A stretch of DNA of 64,000 nt from Diplonema papillatum (lineage: Eukaryota; Euglenozoa; Diplonemea; Diplonemida; Diplonemidae). Each line of letters starts with the position of its first letter. Position 1 is the stretch's first letter. The notes below the pieces were generated by a model that did not search any database, had not been told where the DNA came from, and saw only the letters and a program-made list of their open reading frames with translations. The position numbers were made by a program, and so were the translations under genes. The DNA is taken from contig JAPJBO010000031.1 in NCBI GenBank assembly GCA_030068145.1, positions 1-64,000 of the forward strand, in the 5' to 3' direction. This document shows, piece after piece, positions 8,847-16,597 of this stretch.

Positions 8847-9060
8847 CATGCAGGGTCAAAACCTTGTGTCTTTTTAAAATGCTCCCGCGGGGCCGATGGA
8901 GCCCTAAAAATTTTTTTGGAAAAAAAAATTTTTGCTCAACTTCCTCAAAAATTACTGCAGAGTTTGTTCCAAACTTTTAAAATTCAAAAAACCCAATTTT
9001 TTTCCGGAATTTTTTTTTTTTTGCCATTTTCAAAAAGACACAAGGTTTTGACCCTGCATG
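8847..9060 (+). mobile_element. MITE-1 copy g (complete)
   Basis: It has perfect inverted ends and a TTAC duplication at 8843-8846 and 9061-9064. Length is 214 bp. Confidence 0.9.
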
Positions 9061-9692
9061 TTACAGTGCATTTTGATGGTGTGAGTGGGTGAGATGGGGG
9101 TGTGAGATGGGTGTGGTTGATGATTTGGTGTTGTGTGGTTTGGGGTGGGTGTTTGAGTTGGTGGGTGGGCTGAGTGGGTTGGGGGGGGTGGGTTAAGTGT
9201 TGCCAACACAGGTCAAACTGCGCACAAACTGAGCACAGAAGACTTTTGCTCAGGAATTCGTCTGCGCGCCGTTGTGCAGGAAACGTGAGGGGAATAACAC
9301 GAAGCTATTTGTCTTTTTTTCCATTCTCGTTCTTTTTCATTCCCTGTGAGTGGAATAAGCCACTTCCTCAGAATCGCAGAACACCTTTTGGTCCATGTCG
9401 CGGGGGCTCCCAGGGAAACAGAGAGGTAGGAAGAAGGGAGCTGACAATATTTTATTCTCTTGGGTGTAAACCCAAGCACTTGCTGAAGCGAATGGGGATC
9501 TTAACGGGGGAAAGGAAAGAAATGCGTAGTTTTGTTTTATTCTTTTACTTGTTAGTTGTCGACAACTTGTTTTGTGTTGAGGTGTCATTCAGATGTAAAT
9601 CTAAAGCCGCCCACGTCAAATTTTGTTAAGCATTGAGTTCTTTTAAGTACATGAACCACATGGATTAGCATGCACTGTGTCGCCGCTTAAGG
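9061..9692. other. GT-rich tract and gene-free spacer with a partial R1 repeat
   Basis: 9066-9195 is almost pure G/T on the plus strand (GGTGGGTGTTTGAGTTGGTG type), irregular rather than tandem. 9248-9310 is a partial inverted copy of repeat R1 (GGAATTCGTCTGCGCGCCGT). No supported gene is present. 9625-9690 is the first copy of a flank shared with 10552-10615. Confidence 0.6.
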
Positions 9693-10559
9693 TTACTTTA
9701 TGACGTCGTCACCTGTCATTGCGTCGTCAAGGTCGAGTACTTGTGGCGCCAGGGGCGCTGGGCTTTCTTGCGGTTCTGGAGATTGCGTGGAGGGGCACAG
9801 GTGCGGACAATCTTGCACGTTTTTCACTCTCGAGGGCACTGGAGTGCTTGGGGACGTCGAACGTTTCTGGTAGCTGTTTGCTTTAAGGGCCATCCTCTTC
9901 CTTCGTTGCACCCCTGACTCGGGTGTGGTCGCCTTCGCCTTCTTCCGCTTGCGGCCGGCGATCGGGCTCTCCTTCGGGGTGCCGAGCACCCTCTTTTTCA
10001 ACGCTGGTCGTTCGCCGGTGCCTGGCGTTGGTGGCGGCCTCTTGGCTGCCCGTCCGGTCGTCGCCGTCTTCTGCTTCGCTACGGCGGGCGGCGCCTGCGC
10101 CGCGCGCTTTCCCGCCGGCGTTTCACGTTGTACGCCCCCCTGGGTGGGTGAGAGGGGTCTCTTCTTTTTGCTGTGTCCGGGGGTTGCCGGGGCGTTAGGT
10201 TCGTTTGGTTGGTGGTGGCCGCGGCGGCAGCACGCTGCCGGTCTCCTCTGCGTCAACGTAGGGAGCCTCCTGCATTCTTGGCAGGTTCCTCTGCCATGCG
10301 TGCGGCAGGCATGATGCCCGCTGCGGCAGCACGCCGCCGCCGTCTTGCACTCGCCGCACTTCGTCGTGCTGTGCTCCACGCACACGGCGATCGGCTGCCC
10401 ATCGTCAGCGTGGTGATGGTGCCGACAGCACATCTCTACCGTGGGTACGTCCCTTCGGACGAGTGCTCGGCACGCCTCACACTTCCCCTTGTGGTGGGTC
10501 GCGCAGGTGACGAGTGCTTTCTCTACTCCGACACCCGGCATATGTACTTTGTTAAGCAT
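9693..10559 (-). CDS. Cys/His-rich zinc-binding-like protein, copy 1 (288 aa)
   Basis: The family is not recognised. Residues ~18-116 hold three tandem modules of the form C-x2-H-x4-6-C-x2-C-x(6-15)-C-C-R-x2-H-H (for example CVEHSTTKCGECKTAAACCR). The regular spacing of Cys and His strongly suggests bound zinc, loosely like B-box or treble-clef fingers. The remaining ~170 residues are Lys/Arg/Pro/Thr-rich and look disordered, with nuclear-localisation-like runs (SKKKRP, GRKRKKAK). The tail is acidic: LDLDDAMTGDDVIK. A second copy follows immediately upstream on the same strand, and a third relative lies at ~30.1-30.4 kb. A nuclear or DNA/RNA-binding role is inferred. The gene may belong to mobile DNA, since it abuts YR retroelements. 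Confidence 0.7.
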   Translation of the reverse strand: MLNKVHMPGVGVEKALVTCATHHKGKCEACRALVRRDVPTVEMCCRHHHHADDGQPIAVCVEHSTTKCGECKTAAACCRSGHHACRTHGRGTCQECRRLPTLTQRRPAACCRRGHHQPNEPNAPATPGHSKKKRPLSPTQGGVQRETPAGKRAAQAPPAVAKQKTATTGRAAKRPPPTPGTGERPALKKRVLGTPKESPIAGRKRKKAKATTPESGVQRRKRMALKANSYQKRSTSPSTPVPSRVKNVQDCPHLCPSTQSPEPQESPAPLAPQVLDLDDAMTGDDVIK

Positions 10560-10615
10560 TGAATTCTTTTAAGTACATGAACCACATGGATTAGCATGCA
10601 CTGCCTTGAAAGTCA
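10552..10615. repeat. Flank repeat of the Cys/His tandem duplication
   Basis: GTTAAGCATTGAATTCTTTT followed by AAGTACATGAACCACATGGA occurs here and at 9625-9690. It defines a ~927-bp tandem duplication unit containing one gene copy each. Confidence 0.85.
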
Positions 10616-10617
10616 GG

Positions 10618-11271
10618 TTATCGGATGACGTCGTCACCTGCCATTGCGTCGTCAAGGTCGAGCATTTGTGGAGCTAGCGGGGTTTGGCTTTCTTGCGATT
10701 CCAGAGACTGAGTCGGCGAGTACGAGGGCGGGCACGTGTGTCCGTTTTTCACTTTCGAGGGCATTGGTGTGCCTGTGGTCCCCGGTCGTTTCTGAGAGCT
10801 GCTTGCCCTCGGTACCTTCTTCTTCCTTCGTTGCACCCCTGAGTCGGGGGTGGTCGCCTTCGTCTTCTTCCGCTTGCGGCCGGCGATCAGGCCTTCCTTC
10901 GGGGTGCCGAGCACCCTCTTCTTCAGCGCTGGTCGTTCGCTGGTTCCTGGCGTTGGTGGCGGCCTCTTGGTCGCCCGTGCGGTCGTCGCCGTCTCCTTTT
11001 TAGTTGCTGCGAGCGGCGCTCGCGCCGCTCGCTTTCCTACTGGCGTTTCCCGCTGTACACCCACCTGGGTGGGTGAGGAGGGCCTCTTCTTCTTGTTGCG
11101 TCCGGGGGTTGACTCGACGTTCGGCTTGTTGGACTGGTGGTGGCCGCGGCTGCAACATGCCGCCGGTCGCCTCTGCGTCAGCGTAGGGAGCCTTTTGCAC
11201 TCTTGGCAGGTCCCTCTGCCAAGCATTATTAAGCAGCGGCTGCCAAAACTTGCCGTGACACCTATGATCAA
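10618..11271 (-). CDS. Cys/His-rich zinc-binding-like protein, copy 2 (5' part replaced)
   Basis: It is a tandem paralogue of the 9693-10559 gene. From GRGTCQECKRLPTLTQRRPA onward the two align almost throughout, including the basic middle and the acidic tail LDLDDAMAGDDVIR. The first two Cys/His modules are missing. The first ~17 residues before GRGTC are unrelated, so the duplication probably broke off at about 11225. With only one zinc module left it may be a pseudogene, but the frame is fully open and the differences are scattered substitutions, which is compatible with continued expression. Confidence 0.6.
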   Translation of the reverse strand: MIIGVTASFGSRCLIMLGRGTCQECKRLPTLTQRRPAACCSRGHHQSNKPNVESTPGRNKKKRPSSPTQVGVQRETPVGKRAARAPLAATKKETATTARATKRPPPTPGTSERPALKKRVLGTPKEGLIAGRKRKKTKATTPDSGVQRRKKKVPRASSSQKRPGTTGTPMPSKVKNGHTCPPSYSPTQSLESQESQTPLAPQMLDLDDAMAGDDVIR

Positions 11272-11378
11272 AGTAAGTAGGAAAGGAGAAAGGTTGTTTA
11301 AAAAAAAGAAATGGGGGTAGGTGATATTTTTTCGACCCTCGTAGCTCGCTGGGTCAGGCGCGCCAGGTAGGTGCTGGG

Positions 11379-11924
11379 CTATTTCGGTCTGGGCTTGGGC
11401 TTTGCAGTCCTTTCACAGGTCCTTTCGTGCACACCCACACCAAACTGGTTAGCGAACGGGTTGCCGGACCTTGTTGTTGTCACGCCACAATGGCGGCATT
11501 TGAGCACGTTCTGGGAATTCTGTTCTTGTGTTTGTGGGATGTTTGCGGCTGGACTTGCCTGCGAGTCTTGTGTTTGTGTTGGCGTTGACGGACCCATCGG
11601 AAGAACAGGTGATCGCGATTCCGGCGTTTGCGGTCGAGCACTTGGCTGTTCCGGTGTTACCGGGCGAGTCATTGACTGTTCCGGTGATGCCGGTTGGGCG
11701 GGTGGCCGTTCCGGCGATTCCGGTTGTGCAGCCGGTTGCCGTTCACGCGGGTGAACCGGTTCCTCTGGGAGTGTCGAGGAGACGGAGGGGCTGTCGCGGG
11801 ATTCTGCTCGAGGGTTGAGGAACCTTTTGAGCTGTATGTTGGTGAGCGTGCCTAGGACTGGGATGTAGTGCACCTGGCAGCAAAAGACAAGCAGTACACA
11901 AACCCGAGCTTGGGCGCGATTCAT
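11379..11924 (-). CDS. Pro/Ser-rich protein with a C2H2-type finger (181 aa)
   Basis: The protein has a ~30-residue N-terminus, a low-complexity middle of repeated SPERPPAQPASPEQ-like units, and a C-terminal finger-like motif: C-x2-C (KCRHCG) then ~19 residues later H-x3-C (VHERTC). It ends in a basic KPKPRPK tail. The family is not recognised. It lies head-to-head with the YR retroelement and in line with the two Cys/His genes on the same strand. A shadow ORF is possible because of the GC content, but the paired Cys/His ligands near the C-terminus argue for real coding. Confidence 0.45.
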   Translation of the reverse strand: MNRAQARVCVLLVFCCQVHYIPVLGTLTNIQLKRFLNPRAESRDSPSVSSTLPEEPVHPRERQPAAQPESPERPPAQPASPEQSMTRPVTPEQPSARPQTPESRSPVLPMGPSTPTQTQDSQASPAANIPQTQEQNSQNVLKCRHCGVTTTRSGNPFANQFGVGVHERTCERTAKPKPRPK

Positions 11925-12971
11925 TCCTCCCTTCCGTCAACCCATACCGTTTTCAAAAACGACGTCAGCGAAAGTCTCGACACCGACGTGCGCATGATCC
12001 CGGACAACCCGACGTCCTTGATGGGAAAAACGGTTCATCGCCTTGTGGCCTCCAAGGTTGGCGACATGAGCCGTACCCGCCCGACACACGAAAGGAATGT
12101 CGGTTGGCGGGAGGCGAAGGGCCTATTGTGGCAGCTGGTCGGGCAGATGTGGGCGGAGTCCACCCTCAACACCCGCCGGAACCTCTGGCGTCGCCTGCAC
12201 TGGTGGACCAGTTCGCAGGGGATCCCAATCAATGCCGACACGGCGGCGCTGTTCGTACTCGCTACGAGCGTGCGCCCACAGGCCCAGTTGGCATACACGA
12301 AGGGTCTGTCGGCGGTCTTCGGCAAGATGGGGCTAGACAACCAGCCATTGTGCGCGCTGGCGTCGGCTTTGCGGGGGATTGGGGGTGCTGTACCGGAGGT
12401 GCAGGCGAGACCCATCGTGAAAGGCGTTTTGATGAGCTGGGCGCGTCAGCAGTCCCCCGATTTGCTACTGTGTGCTATGGTGGCATGGAAGACGGCTTCT
12501 CGGTGGGGGGACGCCCAGCCGCTCAGTTCGATCCAGTTTATCTGGGTGGCTTCGGACGAGGTGATCATAGATTGGTTCCAGACTCCGAAGGCCCGCCGCC
12601 GGGCACCTTTCAAGAACTCCCGCTTCTCAGTGATCCGGGGGGACCTCACCCCGGAGATCGCGGCATTGTTCCGGTCCCTTGCCCCTTTTTCGAAGATTAC
12701 GGCGATGGGCACAGATGGGCTGGACCGGGAGTGGGCCAAGTCGGAAGCGATGAGGGACTTCACCGGCCACTCCATCAAGAGGGGAGCGGCAAGCGAGCTG
12801 TATCGCCTCGTGGCCCTCGGCACGCAGATTCCTCTCCACCTAATCGACAGGATCCAGAAGCACGAGGAGGTGTCGGGAGAGAGGTTGGCAGACGTGTCAA
12901 TCCGGTACGGGGCGGACCCGGTGCTGCTGGCACGGGTTTTGAAAACGGGAGAGGTTTCAAAATACCTCTGA
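11868..12971 (+). CDS. Tyrosine recombinase part of YR element A
   Basis: This is the YR family integrase of DIRS-like elements. It shows the three catalytic regions: the first Arg in WKTASRWGDA, the box GHSIKRGAAS, and the Tyr in VSIRYGADP near the C-terminus. It aligns along its whole length with the recombinase of element B (WKTASRWGDV, AHSIKRGAV, VRYVS). Recombinases of this class insert circular cDNA without an LTR-type integrase. The body probably starts near 12030; the upstream ~50 codons are less certain. It is followed within a few bases by the RT part in another frame. Confidence 0.75.
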   Translation: MHLAAKDKQYTNPSLGAIHSSLPSTHTVFKNDVSESLDTDVRMIPDNPTSLMGKTVHRLVASKVGDMSRTRPTHERNVGWREAKGLLWQLVGQMWAESTLNTRRNLWRRLHWWTSSQGIPINADTAALFVLATSVRPQAQLAYTKGLSAVFGKMGLDNQPLCALASALRGIGGAVPEVQARPIVKGVLMSWARQQSPDLLLCAMVAWKTASRWGDAQPLSSIQFIWVASDEVIIDWFQTPKARRRAPFKNSRFSVIRGDLTPEIAALFRSLAPFSKITAMGTDGLDREWAKSEAMRDFTGHSIKRGAASELYRLVALGTQIPLHLIDRIQKHEEVSGERLADVSIRYGADPVLLARVLKTGEVSKYL

Positions 12972-14638
12972 ACCACAACGACTTCCCGTTGTCTCCGATG
13001 GATTTCGCGAGGCATTCTATCACCAGGCGCGGGAAAGCAACGCGGCTCCCTGCTACCGCGGAGGAACGGGCCGCCCCTTTACACATTGCTTCCGTGCCGC
13101 CTATGCGGGTCGACTTGCTGCGTTCGAGGATGAAGGTCGAGGTTCGCGATCGTTTCGACGTGGCTTGGCGGTTTTTGTGCGCCTCTCCTCCCGAAGGCTC
13201 GGGCACCGACCCGATCGGAAAGGCAAGTGATTTTACCTCTGACCATGCACAATTGCTGGCTCGGCACGGGGTGGCGCGGCGGGCTCCCGGTGCGGGGCCG
13301 CTCCGGAACGTTCCTTTCACCGTTCTGGAGGAGAAGGCCTCCGGTCTTCGGCAGCGCTTTATCCTTTGGACGGAAGAGGCCAATGCTTTGGCCAGAGCTG
13401 CCGGGTACGAGGCGGAGGTGCCGTTGCATCATGTTTCTGCCTACTTAAGGGCTGTGAAGCAGCAGTGCGGTTCCACCAGGGATTTCCGCACGGGTTTCTA
13501 TGCGGTGGAAATTCCGGAAAGTGCGAGGTATTTGTTTCGCTTTCGAGACAACGAAGGGTCGTGGTGGGAGCTAACCCGACTCCCCATGGGGCATACGTGT
13601 GCGCCTGAAATAATGCACACTCTCGCCGCCACGGCAGCCGGCCATCCGGACTTTGTCCTACCTCAGTTTCGTGCGGGCGACGTTGAAGTCGACGTCTGGG
13701 TGGATAACATCCGGTACGCCGGGTCGAAGGTGAACGTTCTGCGGGCAACCGAGGCCTTGGATCAGACAGCAAGTGATTGTGCTCTCTCTTGGAAAAATGA
13801 GGATACGCATACAGCCGTACCCTTATACGAGTTTATCGGCGTGCACTGGGACCACCGGAGCAGCAAGGTGTCCGTCGCTCGGAAACTCAGGTCCAAGCTG
13901 CTAGCGACGCTGTACGGCCCGTTGGACCAGATGCCGGCAGGAGAGCTGGAAACCTTGGGGGGGCGCCTGTTGCACGCTTCTGCAGTGGCGGGCGTTTTCC
14001 CTGGTAGTTTTTATTTTTCCCTAAAATTCTTACGACGTGTAACGAACGCCCTCAACAGGGGGCGGAGACTCCCCGGATCCCTCGTACAGATTCCGCCATC
14101 GGTGTCTTGCAGCCTGAAGACTTGGATTGAGGCCGCGTTAAAGCCGCGCGCCATGTTTTCGGAGTCCTCCGCTCCAGCCATTACGGCTTTCGTGGATGCC
14201 AGCACCAAAGGCTGGGGAGGTGTCATCGTCGACGGGCAGACCATGGAACTGTCCATCTTGGGTGATTCTTGGTCGCCGGTAGAGCGGTCCCTCCACATAA
14301 ACGAGTTGGAGGCGTTAGCTCTCATGAAAGTGACTCGTGCCTTGCCCTTCGGGGTAAAAGGCAGATCCGTTCACCTAGTCGTGGACAACACCACGGTGAA
14401 GGGCGTCGCGCGGAAGGGCGCGTGCTTGAAAAGCCCGGTGCTCAATGAAGCTGTGGTGTCCTCTCTCGAACATTTGCGGGCGCTAGAGTGCCCGGTTTCT
14501 ATGAGGTGGGTAAGAAGTGAGGATAACCCGGCGGACATGCCTTCGCGCGTTCCGTTGACCGACATAGGCGAAAAGGGTGTGCGTGAATTACAACTTGCGG
14601 TCGGGCGATTCCTCACTGGCGGTGTGGTAGGCGGTTGA
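12104..14638 (+). CDS. RT-RNase H part of YR element A
   Basis: The recognisable reverse transcriptase begins near 12975; the earlier part of the open frame overlaps the recombinase in a different frame. RT landmarks are FRTGFYAVEIP, WWELTRLPMGHTCAPEIM and the palm motif VDVWVDNIRYAGS. The RNase H core follows: ITAFVDASTKGWGG, HINELEALAL, HLVVDNTTVKG and RSEDNPADMPSR. This domain order (RT then RNase H, with no aspartic protease) is that of DIRS-order retrotransposons. The related copy in element C carries the same WIDNIRYAGS palm motif, so that spelling is a family trait. Confidence 0.8.
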   Translation: MAGGEGPIVAAGRADVGGVHPQHPPEPLASPALVDQFAGDPNQCRHGGAVRTRYERAPTGPVGIHEGSVGGLRQDGARQPAIVRAGVGFAGDWGCCTGGAGETHRERRFDELGASAVPRFATVCYGGMEDGFSVGGRPAAQFDPVYLGGFGRGDHRLVPDSEGPPPGTFQELPLLSDPGGPHPGDRGIVPVPCPFFEDYGDGHRWAGPGVGQVGSDEGLHRPLHQEGSGKRAVSPRGPRHADSSPPNRQDPEARGGVGREVGRRVNPVRGGPGAAGTGFENGRGFKIPLNHNDFPLSPMDFARHSITRRGKATRLPATAEERAAPLHIASVPPMRVDLLRSRMKVEVRDRFDVAWRFLCASPPEGSGTDPIGKASDFTSDHAQLLARHGVARRAPGAGPLRNVPFTVLEEKASGLRQRFILWTEEANALARAAGYEAEVPLHHVSAYLRAVKQQCGSTRDFRTGFYAVEIPESARYLFRFRDNEGSWWELTRLPMGHTCAPEIMHTLAATAAGHPDFVLPQFRAGDVEVDVWVDNIRYAGSKVNVLRATEALDQTASDCALSWKNEDTHTAVPLYEFIGVHWDHRSSKVSVARKLRSKLLATLYGPLDQMPAGELETLGGRLLHASAVAGVFPGSFYFSLKFLRRVTNALNRGRRLPGSLVQIPPSVSCSLKTWIEAALKPRAMFSESSAPAITAFVDASTKGWGGVIVDGQTMELSILGDSWSPVERSLHINELEALALMKVTRALPFGVKGRSVHLVVDNTTVKGVARKGACLKSPVLNEAVVSSLEHLRALECPVSMRWVRSEDNPADMPSRVPLTDIGEKGVRELQLAVGRFLTGGVVGG

Positions 14639-15328
14639 CCTGGTCACCTGGTCAGGTCAACTTTCTTCCACTACGCGTCGTCAGTTACCGCTTTACTACG
14701 AGATGTTTTCACGTTTTCCCTTTGACAGTATTTTCCCCGAGAGAAACGCAACGAGAACGAAGGCCCGAATTCCTGCACTTCAGTGAGGGAATACTGCCAA
14801 GGTTTTCGTAAGTTATAAACCATCATTTCCATTCTTCTTCTTCACCTTCACAAACAAAAGGAAGGGGGGACGTGGAGAGGGTGGCTGTTGCTTTCCCACC
14901 CGCCCAACCCCCTGAGCTGGTCACCTGGTCAGGTCAACTTTCTTCCACTACGCGTCGTCAGTTACCGCTTTACTACGAGATGTTTTCACGTTTTCCCTTT
15001 GACAGTATTTTCCCCGAGAGAAACGCAACGAGAACGAAGGCCCGAATTCCTGCACTTCAGTGAGGGAATACTGCCAAGGTTTTCGTAAGTTATAAACCAT
15101 CATTTCCATTCTTCTTCTTCACCTTCACAAACAAAAGGAAGGGGGGACGTGGAGAGGGTGGCTGTTGCTTTCCCACCCGCCCAACCCCCTGACCTGGTCA
15201 CCTGGTCAGGTCAACTTTCTTCCACTACGCGTCGTCAGTTACCGCTTTACTACGAGATGTTTTCACGTTTTCCCTTTGACAGTATTTTCCCCGAGAGAAA
15301 CGCAACGAGAACGAAGGCCCGAATTCCC
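14637..15328 (+). repeat. 277-bp direct repeats at the 3' end of element A
   Basis: Units start at 14637, 14914 and 15191 with GACCTGGTCACCTGGTCAGG or a one-base variant. Two units are full and the third stops after ~138 bp. The units look virtually identical, implying recent amplification. YR retroelements are known for split direct repeats at their 3' ends, and this fits that role. Confidence 0.85.
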
Positions 15329-15455
15329 GTCCGCTACCGTCCGCTAGCTCGGATACTCCGTCCGCTACCGTCCGCTCGCTCGGATACTCCGTCCGCAACC
15401 GTCCGCTAGCTCGGATACTCCGTCCGCTACCGTCCGCTAGCTCGGATACTCCGTC
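15329..15455. repeat. 31-bp minisatellite (CGTCCGCTAC units)
   Basis: About four units of CGTCCGCTACCGTCCGCTAG then CTCGGATACTC separate the end of element A from the start of element B. Confidence 0.85.
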
Positions 15456-15508
15456 TCCCGATTCATCGAGGGAATCCTTGAGGCACCTAAACGTACAGGG
15501 TACTTGGG

Positions 15509-16576
15509 TTGTTTGGGCAAATCAATTTGCTTTCAATGGCGTCTCCTTTGCCTGACCAGGAAAGGTTCGACCAGCGGTTTCCTGCGGCCTTGCGGGAGGC
15601 ATGGATGCAGGTAGTGGGTAAGGAAGCTGCGGCGAAGTTGAGCGCCAGGACAGACGACATGACTCGGTGGTGCACGCAGAACTTCGGCGGCTGTCATGAT
15701 GGCACAGTGGAAGTAGTGCGCCGCGTTGCGGTCGAGTTCCTGCAGGTTCCGGGGCCGGCGCTGGCCGGCTTGGACATGGGGAGGATGTTGGTGTTGCTGA
15801 TGAACGCAGAGAAGGAGAAGCCGGCAGTTCTACAGGCCGCTATGGTAAAGCATGGTCTGGCGGGTTATCTGCCGCCGCTGCCGGTTCCACCCCCGCCACT
15901 TACGGAGTCGGGAGAGTCAGACGTAGCGAAGTTGAAGTCGTTGCTGGTACAGGCGAGCTCGACGATTGAACAACAGAAGACGGAGATTCAATCGCTTCGG
16001 GCCAGGATGTTGGCTATCGAGGCGTCCCAGGCGCGGCCCGGAGGTGATTTTGAGATGGTCGATGAAGCGTACAACTCCCGAGAGGCAATGTTCGCTGCGG
16101 CCCGGTACGATTGGAAGGATGTGCGCAGCTGGGTGCACGCTGTCGAACACGACCCGAACGGGTTGATCAGGGATGTGCACTCGCACTTTGTTGCGGGCTA
16201 TCTGGATCGGCAGGGAGGCGATGCGTTGCGTGACGCGTATGAACGTTTGCGATCGTGGGTGTTAGGGATTGCAGTGGGGTCGTCGGGATGGTCGTCCAAT
16301 GACGAATTGACGCGGTTGGGAAACGAGCTTCTCCAAGATTTGAGACTTCACCACACGTGGTGCGTGAAGCGTATTCCACGCGGCAGATTGTTGAGGGAAA
16401 TGGCTTCGTCGTCGGATGACCCATTGGAAAGGGCCCTGGCTAAGGTGGAAACGGAGAGAGCGAAGAGCGGACCAAGGAAGTGGGATGCGGCCCCGAGATT
16501 TAGAGGCGGTAAAGGTAGCAAAGGCGGCAAAGGTTGGTATCCAGGTCCGGGAAATGCGATGCACGGGGGAAAATGA
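15509..16576 (+). CDS. Gag-like part of YR element B
   Basis: The open frame begins at 15509; a second Met at 15535 (MASPLPDQE) is a likely start. The protein is ~345-355 residues: helical N-half, Pro-rich linker (PPLPVPPPPL), short coiled coil (ASSTIEQQKTEIQSLRARML), a conserved helical block (YDWKDVRSWVHAVEHDPNGL), and a basic Gly/Lys tail (RGGKGSKGGKGW) that could bind nucleic acid. No CCHC knuckle is seen. Relatives are present in element C and at 22.6-23.1 kb. Calling it gag rests on position and composition. Confidence 0.6.
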   Translation: MFGQINLLSMASPLPDQERFDQRFPAALREAWMQVVGKEAAAKLSARTDDMTRWCTQNFGGCHDGTVEVVRRVAVEFLQVPGPALAGLDMGRMLVLLMNAEKEKPAVLQAAMVKHGLAGYLPPLPVPPPPLTESGESDVAKLKSLLVQASSTIEQQKTEIQSLRARMLAIEASQARPGGDFEMVDEAYNSREAMFAAARYDWKDVRSWVHAVEHDPNGLIRDVHSHFVAGYLDRQGGDALRDAYERLRSWVLGIAVGSSGWSSNDELTRLGNELLQDLRLHHTWCVKRIPRGRLLREMASSSDDPLERALAKVETERAKSGPRKWDAAPRFRGGKGSKGGKGWYPGPGNAMHGGK

Positions 16577-16597
16577 CTGGCATTCCCTCGGCAGTCA

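Larger units (their letters stand above)
11940..15328 (+). mobile_element. YR retroelement A (VIPER/DIRS-type fossil)
   Basis: Parts visible are a tyrosine recombinase (about 12030-12971), reverse transcriptase plus RNase H (about 12975-14638), and 3' direct repeats of 277 bp (14637-15328). No gag part is recognisable on the left. The two enzyme parts look whole, so this is the youngest-looking of the copies. YR lies upstream of RT, as in trypanosomatid VIPER, whereas in DIRS and Ngaro the recombinase is downstream. The left boundary is uncertain. Confidence 0.75.

Noticed and set aside
12626-13383. Minus-strand frames antisense to the YR and RT parts
   Set aside because: Shadows; the sense strand carries recombinase and RT motifs shared between copies.
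14637-15328. Possible LTRs
   Set aside because: The 277-bp direct repeats occur only at one end and in tandem, do not start TG or end CA, and the neighbouring element encodes a tyrosine recombinase, not an LTR-type integrase.
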